This document shows positions 8,526 to 17,146 of a DNA stretch of 64,000 nucleotides, piece after piece (the first letter of the stretch is position 1; every line of letters begins with the position of its first letter). The translations under genes were made by a program, and so were the position numbers. The notes below the pieces were generated by a model that made no database searches, had not been told where the DNA came from, and saw only the letters and a list, made by a program, of their open reading frames with translations. Where the stretch lies: the NCBI RefSeq assembly GCF_022023855.1, contig NZ_CP059452.1, positions 303,501-367,500 on the forward strand. The letters run 5' to 3'. The stretch comes from Azospirillum brasilense. Its GTDB lineage: Bacteria > Pseudomonadota > Alphaproteobacteria > Azospirillales > Azospirillaceae.

Positions 8526-9812
8526 ATGAGCGGTGCCCCGACAAGCGGGCCGGGTGATGGGACAGACCTGAGCCTGGAGGATCTCGCGCAGGCCATCAGA
8601 GCCCACCGGCTCTATCTGGCGGCGCGCCCAAACGGTTTGCGCCTTCAATTGAAGGCGGCGGACCTGACCGGCTTCGACCTGACGGGGCTGCTCCTGTCGG
8701 ACGCTATTCTGACCGGAGCGAATTTCCGGCGCAGCGTCCTCCAGCGTTGCAACTTCGACGGAGCGGATCTGTTCGGCGCCAGCTTCGTCTCCGCCGATCT
8801 GCGGGAGGCCTCGCTGGTCGGGGCGGACATGCGCGGGGCGAACTTCACCAAGGCCTGTCTGCGCAACACCCTGTTCGAGCGGGCGGACCTCCGTCCCGGC
8901 CAGCTCGTGCTGTGGAAGGACCGGCGCAAGGCCCGGCAGGAGGCGGCGCTTCGCGAAGCCGTGCTGGTCAACGCGAATTTCACCGACGCCGATCTGACTG
9001 GCGCCAACCTGACCCGCGCCAGCCTGGAGGGGGCGGACTTCAGCAACGCCGCCCTGTTCGGCGCCAACCTCAGCGGCGCGGATCTGCGCGGCGCCGATTT
9101 CAGCATGGCGAAGCTGAAGGGCGCCATCCTCAACAATGCCGTCGTTGCCGGTGCCACCTTCCAGGGCGCCGACCTGCGCGACGCCGAACTGCGCAACGTC
9201 TCCATGGCCACCGCCGATTGGGCGGAGGCGCGGATGATGGGCGCCATCTACCACCGCAACCAATCGGACTTCCCGCCGGAAATCCGGGAGGGGCTGGACG
9301 GCCATGTCCGCTGGATCAACAGCAACGGCAAGCAGGGCAAGCGGTTCGACGTGTCGGACGGGGCCTTCGTCGGGGCCGATTTCGATGGCTGCGACCTGAG
9401 CGGGGCGATCTTCCGCAACTGCGACTTTACGCGGGCGAGCTTCCGCGACAGCAAGCTGCAGATCGCCCAGTTTCCCAGCTGCCGCATGCGGGAGGCCTGT
9501 TTCGAGAATTCGGAACTGTCCGGCGCCTGCTTCGAGGGCTGCGACCTGACCCGCGCCATGATGCGCAACGCGGTGATGCGGGCCATCGAGCTTCTGGCGG
9601 CGGATGGCCAGTCCACCGGGCGCCTGTGGCCGACGAATCTGCGCAACGCCCAACTGGCCGACAGCGACATCCGCGGCGCCGATCTGCGCGGTGCACGGTT
9701 GGCCGGGGCGGACCTGACCAACTGCAATCTGTCGGGAGCCGACCTGCGCGACACCGACATCGAGAAGGCCAACACCACAGGAACGACGCTGGTCCATTGC
9801 CGGTTGAAGTGA
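8526..9812 (+). CDS. Pentapeptide-repeat protein
   Basis: This 428-residue protein starts at an ATG with GGGGAG five bases upstream; the frame is open about 47 codons further upstream. After about 40 residues, dozens of A(D/N)LxG-type pentapeptides follow (for example ADLTGFDLTG, ANLSGADLRGADF). They are arranged in three blocks separated by two non-repeat inserts, near residues 125-145 (LRPGQLVLWKDRRKARQ) and 245-275. Such repeats fold into a right-handed quadrilateral beta helix. There is no signal peptide, so it is probably cytosolic. It is much longer than Qnr/MfpA DNA-mimic proteins (about 200 residues) and lacks any recognised fused domain, so no gyrase-protection role can be claimed. 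Function is unknown; it is probably a scaffold. Confidence 0.85.
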   Translation: MSGAPTSGPGDGTDLSLEDLAQAIRAHRLYLAARPNGLRLQLKAADLTGFDLTGLLLSDAILTGANFRRSVLQRCNFDGADLFGASFVSADLREASLVGADMRGANFTKACLRNTLFERADLRPGQLVLWKDRRKARQEAALREAVLVNANFTDADLTGANLTRASLEGADFSNAALFGANLSGADLRGADFSMAKLKGAILNNAVVAGATFQGADLRDAELRNVSMATADWAEARMMGAIYHRNQSDFPPEIREGLDGHVRWINSNGKQGKRFDVSDGAFVGADFDGCDLSGAIFRNCDFTRASFRDSKLQIAQFPSCRMREACFENSELSGACFEGCDLTRAMMRNAVMRAIELLAADGQSTGRLWPTNLRNAQLADSDIRGADLRGARLAGADLTNCNLSGADLRDTDIEKANTTGTTLVHCRLK

Positions 9813-10106
9813 CCAGAAATTTTAATCCCGAAAAATTTTCGAAAAGAGTCGGGCATTTTGTCGCAGGGGCTACCCTCCGCCCATTCCCGGCATTGTGCAT
9901 ACCAGCATGCGGGGATTAAAACGCCGGCCGAGGTGGCGGCTGGTTTCCCAAGCCGCTTGTCATGATCGAGGCCAAGTAACGGACCGGCGGACGCCGCGCG
10001 CCGATGCGACGAATATTGATCGTGGCGAAGCGAAGAACGCAGGACGTCCTGCGGGCCTTGGGTGGCCGTGCCTGTCTTTTGGGCATTGGAAATCGAGGAT
10101 AGTGCA

Positions 10107-10478
10107 ATGAAGCGTAATGTTGCCGTTCTGGCCTTCGGCCTGTTCGCCGCCCTTCCCGGCATCGCCTCGGCGCAGGACGCCGATGCGGGAGAGAAGGTGT
10201 TCAACCAGTGCAAGGCCTGCCACACCATCGAGGCCGGCGGCCCCAACCGCGTCGGCCCGAACCTGCATGGCGTCGTCGGCCGCGCGTCGGGCTCCATCGA
10301 GAGCTTCAAGTATTCCGATGCGATGAAGGGCGCCGGACTTGCCTGGGACGAGGCCAATCTCGACAAGTACCTGACCGATCCGAAGGGCACGGTCCCCGGC
10401 AACAAGATGGCCTTCGCCGGCGTGAAGAACGAGCAGGCCCGCAAGGACCTGATTGCTTTCCTCAAGAAGAACAGCTGA
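10107..10478 (+). CDS. Class I c-type cytochrome (c2/c-550 like)
   Basis: This 123-residue protein has an 22-residue signal peptide (cleavage after IASAQ-like sequence) and a single heme site CKACH near residue 34. The KMAF motif near residue 101 provides the Met axial ligand. These features mark a soluble periplasmic mono-heme electron carrier of the mitochondrial cytochrome c / c2 family. The ATG is preceded by GAGG eight bases upstream. The gene stands alone: a 294-bp gap precedes it and a strong hairpin follows. It probably shuttles electrons between a bc1 complex and an oxidase or reductase; the partner is not shown by the neighbourhood. Confidence 0.93.
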   Translation: MKRNVAVLAFGLFAALPGIASAQDADAGEKVFNQCKACHTIEAGGPNRVGPNLHGVVGRASGSIESFKYSDAMKGAGLAWDEANLDKYLTDPKGTVPGNKMAFAGVKNEQARKDLIAFLKKNS

Positions 10479-10509
10479 CACGTCCGCAAGGACATGCGCT
10501 GCGGGAACG

Positions 10510-10529
10510 GGAGGGGCGACGGCCCCTCC
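10510..10529 (+). terminator. Hairpin after cytochrome c gene
   Basis: A perfect 8-bp stem, GGAGGGGC with GCCCCTCC and a GACG loop, lies 31 bp past the cytochrome stop codon. No T-run follows, so it may be an intrinsic terminator of the GC-rich type or an mRNA-stabilising hairpin. Confidence 0.55.
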
Positions 10530-10734
10530 TGCGTCCGGCGCCCGGCCGTAAGGTCACGCCCGTCCGGTTAGGGCCGCCCGTCTCCCTGCGGTCCATCCTA
10601 TGAGGATGGCACCTATCAACCTGCCTTTGTGGACAGGGGGCCCGTAAAAACGCTCATCGTCAGGCACAAGGAGAACAGGAGGCTGTTGGGGGACCCGTGT
10701 GTCCCAACGCAAGATTGCATATCGGGAGGTCGGA

Positions 10735-11328
10735 ATGCCCATGCTGCGAACCGCGGCCCTTGCCGCCGTGTCCATCCTCACGCTCGCCGCCTGTTCAAGC
10801 GAGCCGGGCCTCGTGCCACCGATGGGCAGTTCCGGTGCCTCCACGTCCCAGATGGGAAGCACCGGGTCTGGCGCCTCCTCGACGTTGACGGTGGCGGACC
10901 AGTCCTTTCTGACCCAGGCGGCCTACGGCGGCTTCGGCGAGGTGGCGATGGGCACGCTGGCCCAGCGGCAGGCGTCCAGCGCCACCGTGCGCGACCTCGG
11001 CCGGCGCATCGCCGCCGACCACACCCAAGCCAACCAGGAACTTGCCCGGCTCGCCCAAGCCAAGGGCGTCATGCCACCCACCGCCCCGGACCCGGGCCGG
11101 CAGGCGGTCGCCGACGCGTTGGCCTCGCTTCAGGGCACCGCATTCGACCGGCAGTATCTGCAGCAGCAGATCGCCGAGCACGAGGTGTCGATCGCCCTGT
11201 TCAACGCGCAGTCCCAGGGCGGGACTGATCCGGACGTCCGGGCCTTCGCCGCCAAATGGTTGCCCGGCCTGCAAATGCACGCGCGCGAACTGCGCGCGCT
11301 CGGCAACCCGCTGGCACAATTGCCGTAG
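10735..11328 (+). CDS. DUF4142 lipoprotein
   Basis: This 197-residue protein begins with a lipoprotein signal whose lipobox is LAAC with Cys20, so it is predicted to be membrane-anchored and periplasmic. A Ser/Gly-rich linker (21-55) follows. The rest is helical and matches the DUF4142 (ferritin-like) pattern: DQSFLTQAAYGGFGEVAMG, then IAADHTQANQEL and a later EHEVSIALF helix. The start at 10735 is chosen because GGGAGG lies just upstream; the frame is open 12 codons further. DUF4142 proteins are common in stress-related regions of Azospirillum-like genomes, but no biochemical role is established. The gene stands alone and converges on a chemoreceptor gene 26 bp away. Confidence 0.82.
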   Translation: MPMLRTAALAAVSILTLAACSSEPGLVPPMGSSGASTSQMGSTGSGASSTLTVADQSFLTQAAYGGFGEVAMGTLAQRQASSATVRDLGRRIAADHTQANQELARLAQAKGVMPPTAPDPGRQAVADALASLQGTAFDRQYLQQQIAEHEVSIALFNAQSQGGTDPDVRAFAAKWLPGLQMHARELRALGNPLAQLP

Positions 11329-11354
11329 CGGCGGGCTTGGCCCGACGATCCGCC

Positions 11355-13349
11355 TCAGGCGACCGCCGGAAGCGGGTGCAGGCCCGCGGTGAGACGTTGG
11401 ACGTCCGCGGCGAAGCGGTCGGCGACGTCCGGCGTCAGTTCGAACCGGACATGCAGATCCTGCTCCTTGCCCCCCAGCACCGCGAAGGGGATGGAGACGG
11501 TGCAACTGGGAATGGTCAGCACGCCACGGCTGCCGACCTGCGACCGGTCGAGACCGCGGATCGTGGCGCCGCCTTCCGACAGGTTGGTGAGCTGTCCCGA
11601 TAGCGATCCCACCGCCCCGGCGATGGTGCAGGGCAGATTGACCTCGAAGCGCGGGGCGCGGCGGCGGTCCACCTCCGGCGTGGCGGTGCGCACGGCGCGG
11701 ACCAGCATCTCGCGGAGTTGGTCGATGCTTCCCGCCACGTCGGACGCCACCCGGCGCACCTCGTCGGCGCGACTGCCGGTCACCGCCGCCTCCTCCGACA
11801 CGTGGGCGATGCGGGACGACACCTCCTGCGCGGCGGCGGCGGTCTGGCCGACGTTGCGCGAGATCTCGCTGGTCGCGGCACCCTGCTCGTCCATGGCGCT
11901 GGCGATGCTGCTGGCGACGCCGTCGATCTCGGTGATGGTCCGCCCGATGTCCTGCACCGCGTCGACGGCACCGGCGGTCATGCTCTGCAGGTCGGTGATC
12001 TGGCGGGAAATCTCTTCCGCCGACTTGGAGGTTTGGGTGGCGAGGTTCTTCACCTCCTGAGCCACCACCGCGAAGCCCTTGCCGGCCTCGCCGGCGCGCG
12101 CCGCCTCGATCGTTGCGTTCAACGCCAGCAGATTGGTCTGGCTGGCGATGTCCTGGATGAAAGTGGCGACCTCCCCGATGTGGCCGATGGCCTCGGACAG
12201 GGAGAGCACCACGTCCTCGGTCTTGCGGCCGCTTTCCACGGCGCGGCGGGAAATCTGGCTGGCGAAGGTGACCTGGCCGGTGATCTCGGCGATGGAGGCG
12301 GTGAGCTGGTCGGTGGCCGCCGCCACGGCCTGGGCGTTGCCCAGCGCCTGTTCCGCCGCAGCCGCCACGCTTTGCGAGTTGGCGGAGACGGTCTCGGCCG
12401 AGCTGGCCATCGCCTGGGCGTTGCTGTCCATCGAGACGGACCGTTCGGCGACGCGGTCCACGGCGGTGCGGGTTTCCTGCTCCACCGTGCGGGCCATGGA
12501 TTCCAGGGCGGCGATCTTGGCGGCCTCGGCCTCGCGGCGCTCGCGCTCCTGCGCCTCGCGCAGGCGCTGGTTGTCGATGCCCTTCTGGCGGAAGACCTCG
12601 ACGGTCTTGGCCATGGCGCCGATCTCGTCCTGGCGCTCCAGGCCGGGGACCGTCACCTCGTAGCGCTCGTCGGCCAGCTGGAACATGGTGCCGCGGATCT
12701 GGTCCAGCGTGCGGAACTGGCGCCGGACCACCAGCAGCATCACCAGGGCCATGACGACGGTGATGACCGCCGCCACCTGGATGATGTTGGGGACCACCTC
12801 CTCCAAAACGCGCAACGCGACGCTCTTCTTGAGGCCGACGAACAGGACACCGATGACCTCGCCGTTCTGGTCGATGATCGGGTCGTAGGCGGTGAAATAG
12901 GCTTCGCCCAGGATGTCGGCCTCACCGCGGAAGGGCTCCTTGCCGTCGATGACGGCGCTGTAGACGGGGCCGCGCGCCAGCTTCGTCCCGACGGCCCGGC
13001 TGCCGTCCGGGTTGTGGATGTTGGTTGCCACGCGGGTGTCGCCGCGGAAGATGGTGGCCACGCCGCCGGTCACGCTGCGGACGGTGTCGACGATGTCGTT
13101 CGCGCCGTCCAGCTTGAAATCGTCGATGTACAGCGCGCCGTCCTTGAGCCGGTACTCGGATCCTTTCTGGTCGAGCAGCATCCGGAAGTTGGTGATCGCC
13201 TGCTCCCTCCGCTCCGCCGCGTCCTTGCTGATGCTGGAGGTGACCTTGACGATCGTCGCGTAGGTCAGGGCGCCGGACAAGGCAATCAGGCCGAGCGTGC
13301 ACAGAATGGTCAGCTTTGTCGCAAGGCTGAGCGTGCGGAGGGGATTCAT
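11355..13349 (-). CDS. Transmembrane chemoreceptor with C-terminal PilZ domain
   Basis: This is a 664-residue methyl-accepting chemotaxis protein. TM1 is about 13-35, the periplasmic ligand domain 36-185 looks like a single Cache fold (AYDPIIDQNGEVIGVLFVG at its end), and TM2 is about 186-208. HAMP, the signalling hairpin (tip QTNLLALNATIEAARAGE) and a PilZ domain over the last ~90 residues follow. PilZ shows the c-di-GMP signature: Arg-rich RRRAPRF followed by NLSEGG. The ATG at 13349 has AAGGAG ten bases upstream; the open frame runs 30 codons further. Chemoreceptors with a PilZ tail (Tlp1 type) are known in Azospirillum and couple c-di-GMP level to taxis. It is divergent from the globin receptor gene, which also has PilZ. 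The ligand is unknown. Confidence 0.93.
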   Translation of the reverse strand: MNPLRTLSLATKLTILCTLGLIALSGALTYATIVKVTSSISKDAAERREQAITNFRMLLDQKGSEYRLKDGALYIDDFKLDGANDIVDTVRSVTGGVATIFRGDTRVATNIHNPDGSRAVGTKLARGPVYSAVIDGKEPFRGEADILGEAYFTAYDPIIDQNGEVIGVLFVGLKKSVALRVLEEVVPNIIQVAAVITVVMALVMLLVVRRQFRTLDQIRGTMFQLADERYEVTVPGLERQDEIGAMAKTVEVFRQKGIDNQRLREAQERERREAEAAKIAALESMARTVEQETRTAVDRVAERSVSMDSNAQAMASSAETVSANSQSVAAAAEQALGNAQAVAAATDQLTASIAEITGQVTFASQISRRAVESGRKTEDVVLSLSEAIGHIGEVATFIQDIASQTNLLALNATIEAARAGEAGKGFAVVAQEVKNLATQTSKSAEEISRQITDLQSMTAGAVDAVQDIGRTITEIDGVASSIASAMDEQGAATSEISRNVGQTAAAAQEVSSRIAHVSEEAAVTGSRADEVRRVASDVAGSIDQLREMLVRAVRTATPEVDRRRAPRFEVNLPCTIAGAVGSLSGQLTNLSEGGATIRGLDRSQVGSRGVLTIPSCTVSIPFAVLGGKEQDLHVRFELTPDVADRFAADVQRLTAGLHPLPAVA

Positions 13350-13698
13350 CGGCCGAAAACTCCTTGAAAAATCGTCGGGTCGCCCCGGAAGCACCGGGAA
13401 GGCGGGGCATTGGTAACCTTTGTCGCGCATTTGTAACAAATAGTTTCGTCAACCTCGGGACGCACCGGATTCATGCAATGTGAAGGTGCTGTTGCGGCTT
13501 TCGTCAGCTGTCTTGAGAAAAGTGTTTGTATTTCAAGGTTTATTCATTGCGTTCATGTTGCGCATTGAGCAAAATAAACCATCTGTTAATCATGAAGTGG
13601 GACAGCATGTCGCACGCGAATTCCTTTTAGAGATACCTTCGGTGTAGAGGAAATGTTATCGGTTGGCGTTCGTTCATTACAGAATACAAACATTCGCC
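13350..13698. other. Divergent control region between two chemoreceptor genes
   Basis: This 349-bp, AT-richer stretch (notably 13480-13620) separates the two divergent PilZ chemoreceptor genes and must carry both promoters. I could not fix a convincing -35/-10 pair or sigma-54 site. No RNA gene or coding frame with a ribosome site was recognised. Confidence 0.6.
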
Positions 13699-15693
13699 AT
13701 GCCGGACACCCTGCACGCCCTTGACGTCACCAAGACCGCCTATTTCGATTTGGGACCGGATTCGGTCGGCAGTCTGCGGCAGGCGTTGCCGATCATCTCC
13801 AAAGCCCTGCCGGGAATTCTGGACCGCTTCTACGCCCGCACGATGGCCCAGCCCGAACTGGCCGGCCTGTTCGCCAATCCGGCGCAGGTCGAAGGGGCCA
13901 AGCGCGCCCAGATCGCGCACTGGACCCGGCTGTTCGAAGGCCGTTTCGACGATGGCTACAAGGAGTCCGTGCGCGCCGTCGGCATCGCCCACCACCGCAT
14001 CGGGCTGAGCCCGAGCTGGTACGTCGGCGGCTACGCCTTCATCCTGGGCGAGATCATGGCCGCCCTGGCGCAGAGCATGGGCGGCACGCTGCTGACCGGC
14101 AGCCGGCTCGGCTCGATCGTGACCATGCAGCGCGCCGTGGTGTCGGCGGTGCTGATGGATCTGGACGCCGCGCTGTCCATCTATTGGGACCGCCTGATCG
14201 ACGAGCGGCTCCAGGCGGTGGATGCGATGGTCGATTCCATCGACCACGAAGCCAACGAGGTGGTGGACAGCGTTGCCAGCTACACCGCGGATCTGCGCCG
14301 CACGGTCGGCGATCTCGACGGCGTCTGCGCGGCGGTGAAGGACAGCATCACCGGCACCTCCACCGACACAGCGGAGGCGCTGGATGCCGCCCAGACCGTC
14401 GCCGCGGGGGCGGAGCAGCTTCAGGCCGCGGTCGGCGAAATCTCGGAGCAGGTCGGCGGAGCCTCCCGGATCGCCGGGGAGGCGGTGGAGAAGAGCGGCG
14501 AGGCCCGCCAGATCATGGCGCAGCTCAGCACCGCGGCGCAGGAGATCGGCGGCATCCTGAACCTTATCCGTGCCATCGCCGGGCAGACCAACCTGCTGGC
14601 GCTGAACGCAACCATTGAGGCGGCGCGGGCCGGGGAAGCCGGCAAGGGCTTTGCCGTGGTGGCGACCGAGGTGAAAAATCTCGCCGGGCAGTCGGCCAAG
14701 GCGGCGGACGAGATCGCCGCCAAGGTCGGCGCCATCCAGGCGGTGGCCGAGCAGGCAATCACCGGCATGGACGGGGTGGCCACCACCATCACCACCATGC
14801 AGGAGATCAATTCCTCGATCGCCGCGGCGGTGGAGGAGCAGTCCTCCGCCTCGCGCGAGATCGCCCGCAACATCGGCGAGGTCGCCGGTATCTTCCGCGG
14901 CATCGCCAGCCGGATGACCGAGGTCGGCGGCGAGACGCAGCGTGCCACCACCGTGGCCTACACAGTCGGCGAAAGCGCCAACCGCATGCAGGAGGCGCTG
15001 GACACCCTGCCGTCCCTGCTGGCGCGGGCCATCCGCACCTCCTCCGATCTGGCGAACCGGCGGCACACGCGCCGCCGCCCGGTTCTGCTGGACGGCAGCG
15101 TGGACCAGACGCCGGCGCTGGTCCGCGACATCTCCGAATGCGGCTGCTACGCCGAGACGAAGGGGGCGGCGCCCACCGGCGGGCAGGTCACCGTGTCGCT
15201 TCCCGGTTACAAACTGTCCCTGCGCGGGTCGGTGGTGGCGCGGCACGACAACCGGCTGCACATCCGCTTCGACGAGCGCAAGATCGGCCGCGAGGAGGTT
15301 GACCGGATGAGCCGCGACGGGGTGGGCGAACTGGTCCGGCTGGCCAAGCAGGACCATCTCGCCTTCGTGGACAAGATCATGGAAGCGGTGGGCGGCCAGC
15401 GCACGCTTCTGCCGGCGGACCTGTCCACCCATCACTCCTGCCGCCTCGGCCGCTGGTACGACAGCGTGAACGATCCCCGGACGATGCGCCTGTCGACCTA
15501 CAAGGGCATGGCCACCCCGCACCGGACCGTCCATGAGTCGGGCCGCGAGACGCTGCTCGCCCTCCAGGCCGGCAACCGCATGGAGGCCGAACGCCACGCC
15601 GCCGAGATGAAGCGGGCCTCGGCGGAGGTGGTCCGTCTGCTCGACGAGATGGAGCGCGATTTCGCCCGGACCCTCGCCGAGGCCGCCGAGTAG
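13699..15693 (+). CDS. Globin-coupled soluble chemoreceptor with PilZ and CZB domains
   Basis: This 664-residue protein has no membrane segment. Residues about 10-165 are a sensor globin of the HemAT type, with proximal His98 in GIAHHRIGL and the following PSWYVGGY motif, so it should bind heme and O2. The chemoreceptor signalling hairpin follows (tip QTNLLALNATIEAARAGE). A PilZ domain (about 450-530) carries RHTRRR and DISECG, the c-di-GMP signature. The C-terminal ~125 residues are a CZB domain with all zinc ligands visible: His in QDHLAFVDK, Cys in HHSCRLGRWY, and two His in TPHRTVHE. One receptor therefore has sites for oxygen, c-di-GMP and zinc or a redox-labile zinc-thiolate. The ATG at 13699 lacks a clear ribosome site; an in-frame TTG at 13663 with GAGGAA upstream is an alternative that adds 12 residues. 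Confidence 0.92.
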   Translation: MPDTLHALDVTKTAYFDLGPDSVGSLRQALPIISKALPGILDRFYARTMAQPELAGLFANPAQVEGAKRAQIAHWTRLFEGRFDDGYKESVRAVGIAHHRIGLSPSWYVGGYAFILGEIMAALAQSMGGTLLTGSRLGSIVTMQRAVVSAVLMDLDAALSIYWDRLIDERLQAVDAMVDSIDHEANEVVDSVASYTADLRRTVGDLDGVCAAVKDSITGTSTDTAEALDAAQTVAAGAEQLQAAVGEISEQVGGASRIAGEAVEKSGEARQIMAQLSTAAQEIGGILNLIRAIAGQTNLLALNATIEAARAGEAGKGFAVVATEVKNLAGQSAKAADEIAAKVGAIQAVAEQAITGMDGVATTITTMQEINSSIAAAVEEQSSASREIARNIGEVAGIFRGIASRMTEVGGETQRATTVAYTVGESANRMQEALDTLPSLLARAIRTSSDLANRRHTRRRPVLLDGSVDQTPALVRDISECGCYAETKGAAPTGGQVTVSLPGYKLSLRGSVVARHDNRLHIRFDERKIGREEVDRMSRDGVGELVRLAKQDHLAFVDKIMEAVGGQRTLLPADLSTHHSCRLGRWYDSVNDPRTMRLSTYKGMATPHRTVHESGRETLLALQAGNRMEAERHAAEMKRASAEVVRLLDEMERDFARTLAEAAE

Positions 15694-15727
15694 CCGGTTC
15701 CTTCGGACGTTGCGGTCCCGCCGGACC

Positions 15728-16822
15728 TCAACGCCCGGCGGTGTCCGGTGGGGCTTCCGGCGCGCTGTTCTCCGGAGGCGGCTCGTCCAGGGTGGACAGG
15801 CGGGCGGCGAGGCCGTCCGGCTCCTTGGCGGCGGTGCTGGCCACGGAGTTGGCGGCCGTGTTCGACTTGGCATCGTCGCCGGTGTTCAGGATGACCGGCA
15901 GCCCATCGCGCCCACCGATGATGATGGTCTTGGCGTTCGATGACGTGGCGAAGGCCCGCGTCGCCTCGATGCCGCGCAGGCGCAGATACTCCGGCGTGAT
16001 GTTGCGGGCGACGATGTCCTGGAAGTCGCGCACGCCCTCCGCCTCGATCCGCTTGCGGTCGCGTTCCTTGGCCTCGCGGGCGATGCGGAAGTCGTATTCC
16101 TCCATGATCTGCTGCTGCTCGATCTTGCGGTCGATGGCTTGGCGGACCAGCGGCGGGAAGCTGACCCCGGCCACCAGCACGTCCTCGATCCGGATCATCA
16201 CGGAGCTGTAATCATCCGCCGTCGTGCCGGGGGGCAGCTTCAAGGATTGCAGATCGGTCGGCGGGGTGGGGAACTGCTGGCGGGCCTCCCGCAGCAGGAA
16301 GCCTTGGATGTCCGCCCGATTGATCGAGTAGAAGTTTTCCGGATTGTGCTTCGACACGAATTCGTAGACGAGGCTGGCGATCTCCGGATGCACCAGCTTT
16401 TCCGCGTAATCGTCTCCGGCCAGCTTGTGGACCAGACCGGCGGCGGGCGGGTTGACGCGGTAGCGCAGCGCCACGTTCACCGTCATTGACATGCCGTTGG
16501 CCGCCACCGCCTCATAGGTGCGGGTGTCGGTGCGCAGGCGCACGTCGTACATCGTCACCCGGTCCCACGGGAAGATCAGGTGGGTGCCCTCGCTGTAGAC
16601 CCGGTCGGTGACCGTGCCGCCGAAGAAGCGCAGCCACAGCACGCCGACATGGCCGGACGGCACCTCGACGAAGACGGCGGGCGCGATGGCGAGGAAACCC
16701 AGGATCAGGGTCAGCGTCAGCGCGTAGATCGACACGCTGCGTCGCTTCAGCCAAAGGCCGGCGCGCTGCGGCAACGGCGCGCGGACGAGGCCGTCCCCGG
16801 CGGACTGGTCCAGCGTGGTCAT
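15728..16822 (-). CDS. Prohibitin-like SPFH/band 7 membrane protein
   Basis: This 364-residue protein has one N-terminal membrane segment (about 30-52, after WLKRRS) and a band 7/SPFH domain (about 55-250; VPSGHVGVLWLRFFGG, then YSEGTHLIFPWDRVTMYDVR). A charged helical region follows (IEQQQIMEEYDFRIAREAKERDRKRIEAEG), then a low-complexity C-terminus. This is the prohibitin/HflK-like plan: a membrane-anchored protein that oligomerises into rings marking membrane microdomains or controlling FtsH. No FtsH or NfeD partner lies nearby. The ATG overlaps the stop of the small upstream membrane protein (ATGA), so the two are translationally coupled. Confidence 0.88.
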   Translation of the reverse strand: MTTLDQSAGDGLVRAPLPQRAGLWLKRRSVSIYALTLTLILGFLAIAPAVFVEVPSGHVGVLWLRFFGGTVTDRVYSEGTHLIFPWDRVTMYDVRLRTDTRTYEAVAANGMSMTVNVALRYRVNPPAAGLVHKLAGDDYAEKLVHPEIASLVYEFVSKHNPENFYSINRADIQGFLLREARQQFPTPPTDLQSLKLPPGTTADDYSSVMIRIEDVLVAGVSFPPLVRQAIDRKIEQQQIMEEYDFRIAREAKERDRKRIEAEGVRDFQDIVARNITPEYLRLRGIEATRAFATSSNAKTIIIGGRDGLPVILNTGDDAKSNTAANSVASTAAKEPDGLAARLSTLDEPPPENSAPEAPPDTAGR

Positions 16823-17016
16823 CGCGGTCTCGTCGTCAGCATCTTCTCACGTTCCCGCGCGCTGGGCCGACCCACCGCCTGGATCACGAAGTTCACCGGC
16901 GGAGTCAGGAAAAGGGCCAGCAGGAAATGGCCGATGAAGCCGATCGTGGTGTTGCGGCCCATGACGGCGCACACCAGACAGGCGAGGAGATAGAGCATGA
17001 CGAGGACAAGGGGCAT
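16819..17016 (-). CDS. Small membrane protein upstream of the prohibitin-like gene
   Basis: This 65-residue protein has two hydrophobic segments (about 2-20, LVLVMLYLLACLVCAVMG, and 24-45, TIGFIGHFLLALFLTPPVN) and a basic tail. I do not recognise a named family. Its stop overlaps the start of the prohibitin-like gene by ATGA, which is the main evidence that it is real; the ribosome site is weak. It is probably a small accessory subunit or stabiliser of that membrane ring. Confidence 0.75.
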   Translation of the reverse strand: MPLVLVMLYLLACLVCAVMGRNTTIGFIGHFLLALFLTPPVNFVIQAVGRPSAREREKMLTTRPR

Positions 17017-17146
17017 GCGCGTCCGGCCTTGGAATGGGAGCAGGGCGGAAGGGTGACGGCGGCCGGAGGGGAGCGGGGAAGCGCGGAGGCGTCCCCGCCC
17101 GTCCTCCCGGTCTGTGGCGGCCGGGTGCGGCGGCCGGATGCGGCGG

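Noticed and set aside
13590..13620. Possible sigma-54 promoter (TGGGAC...GTCGC) before the globin receptor
   Set aside because: The GG and GC dinucleotides are not at the required 10-base spacing, so it does not meet the -24/-12 consensus.
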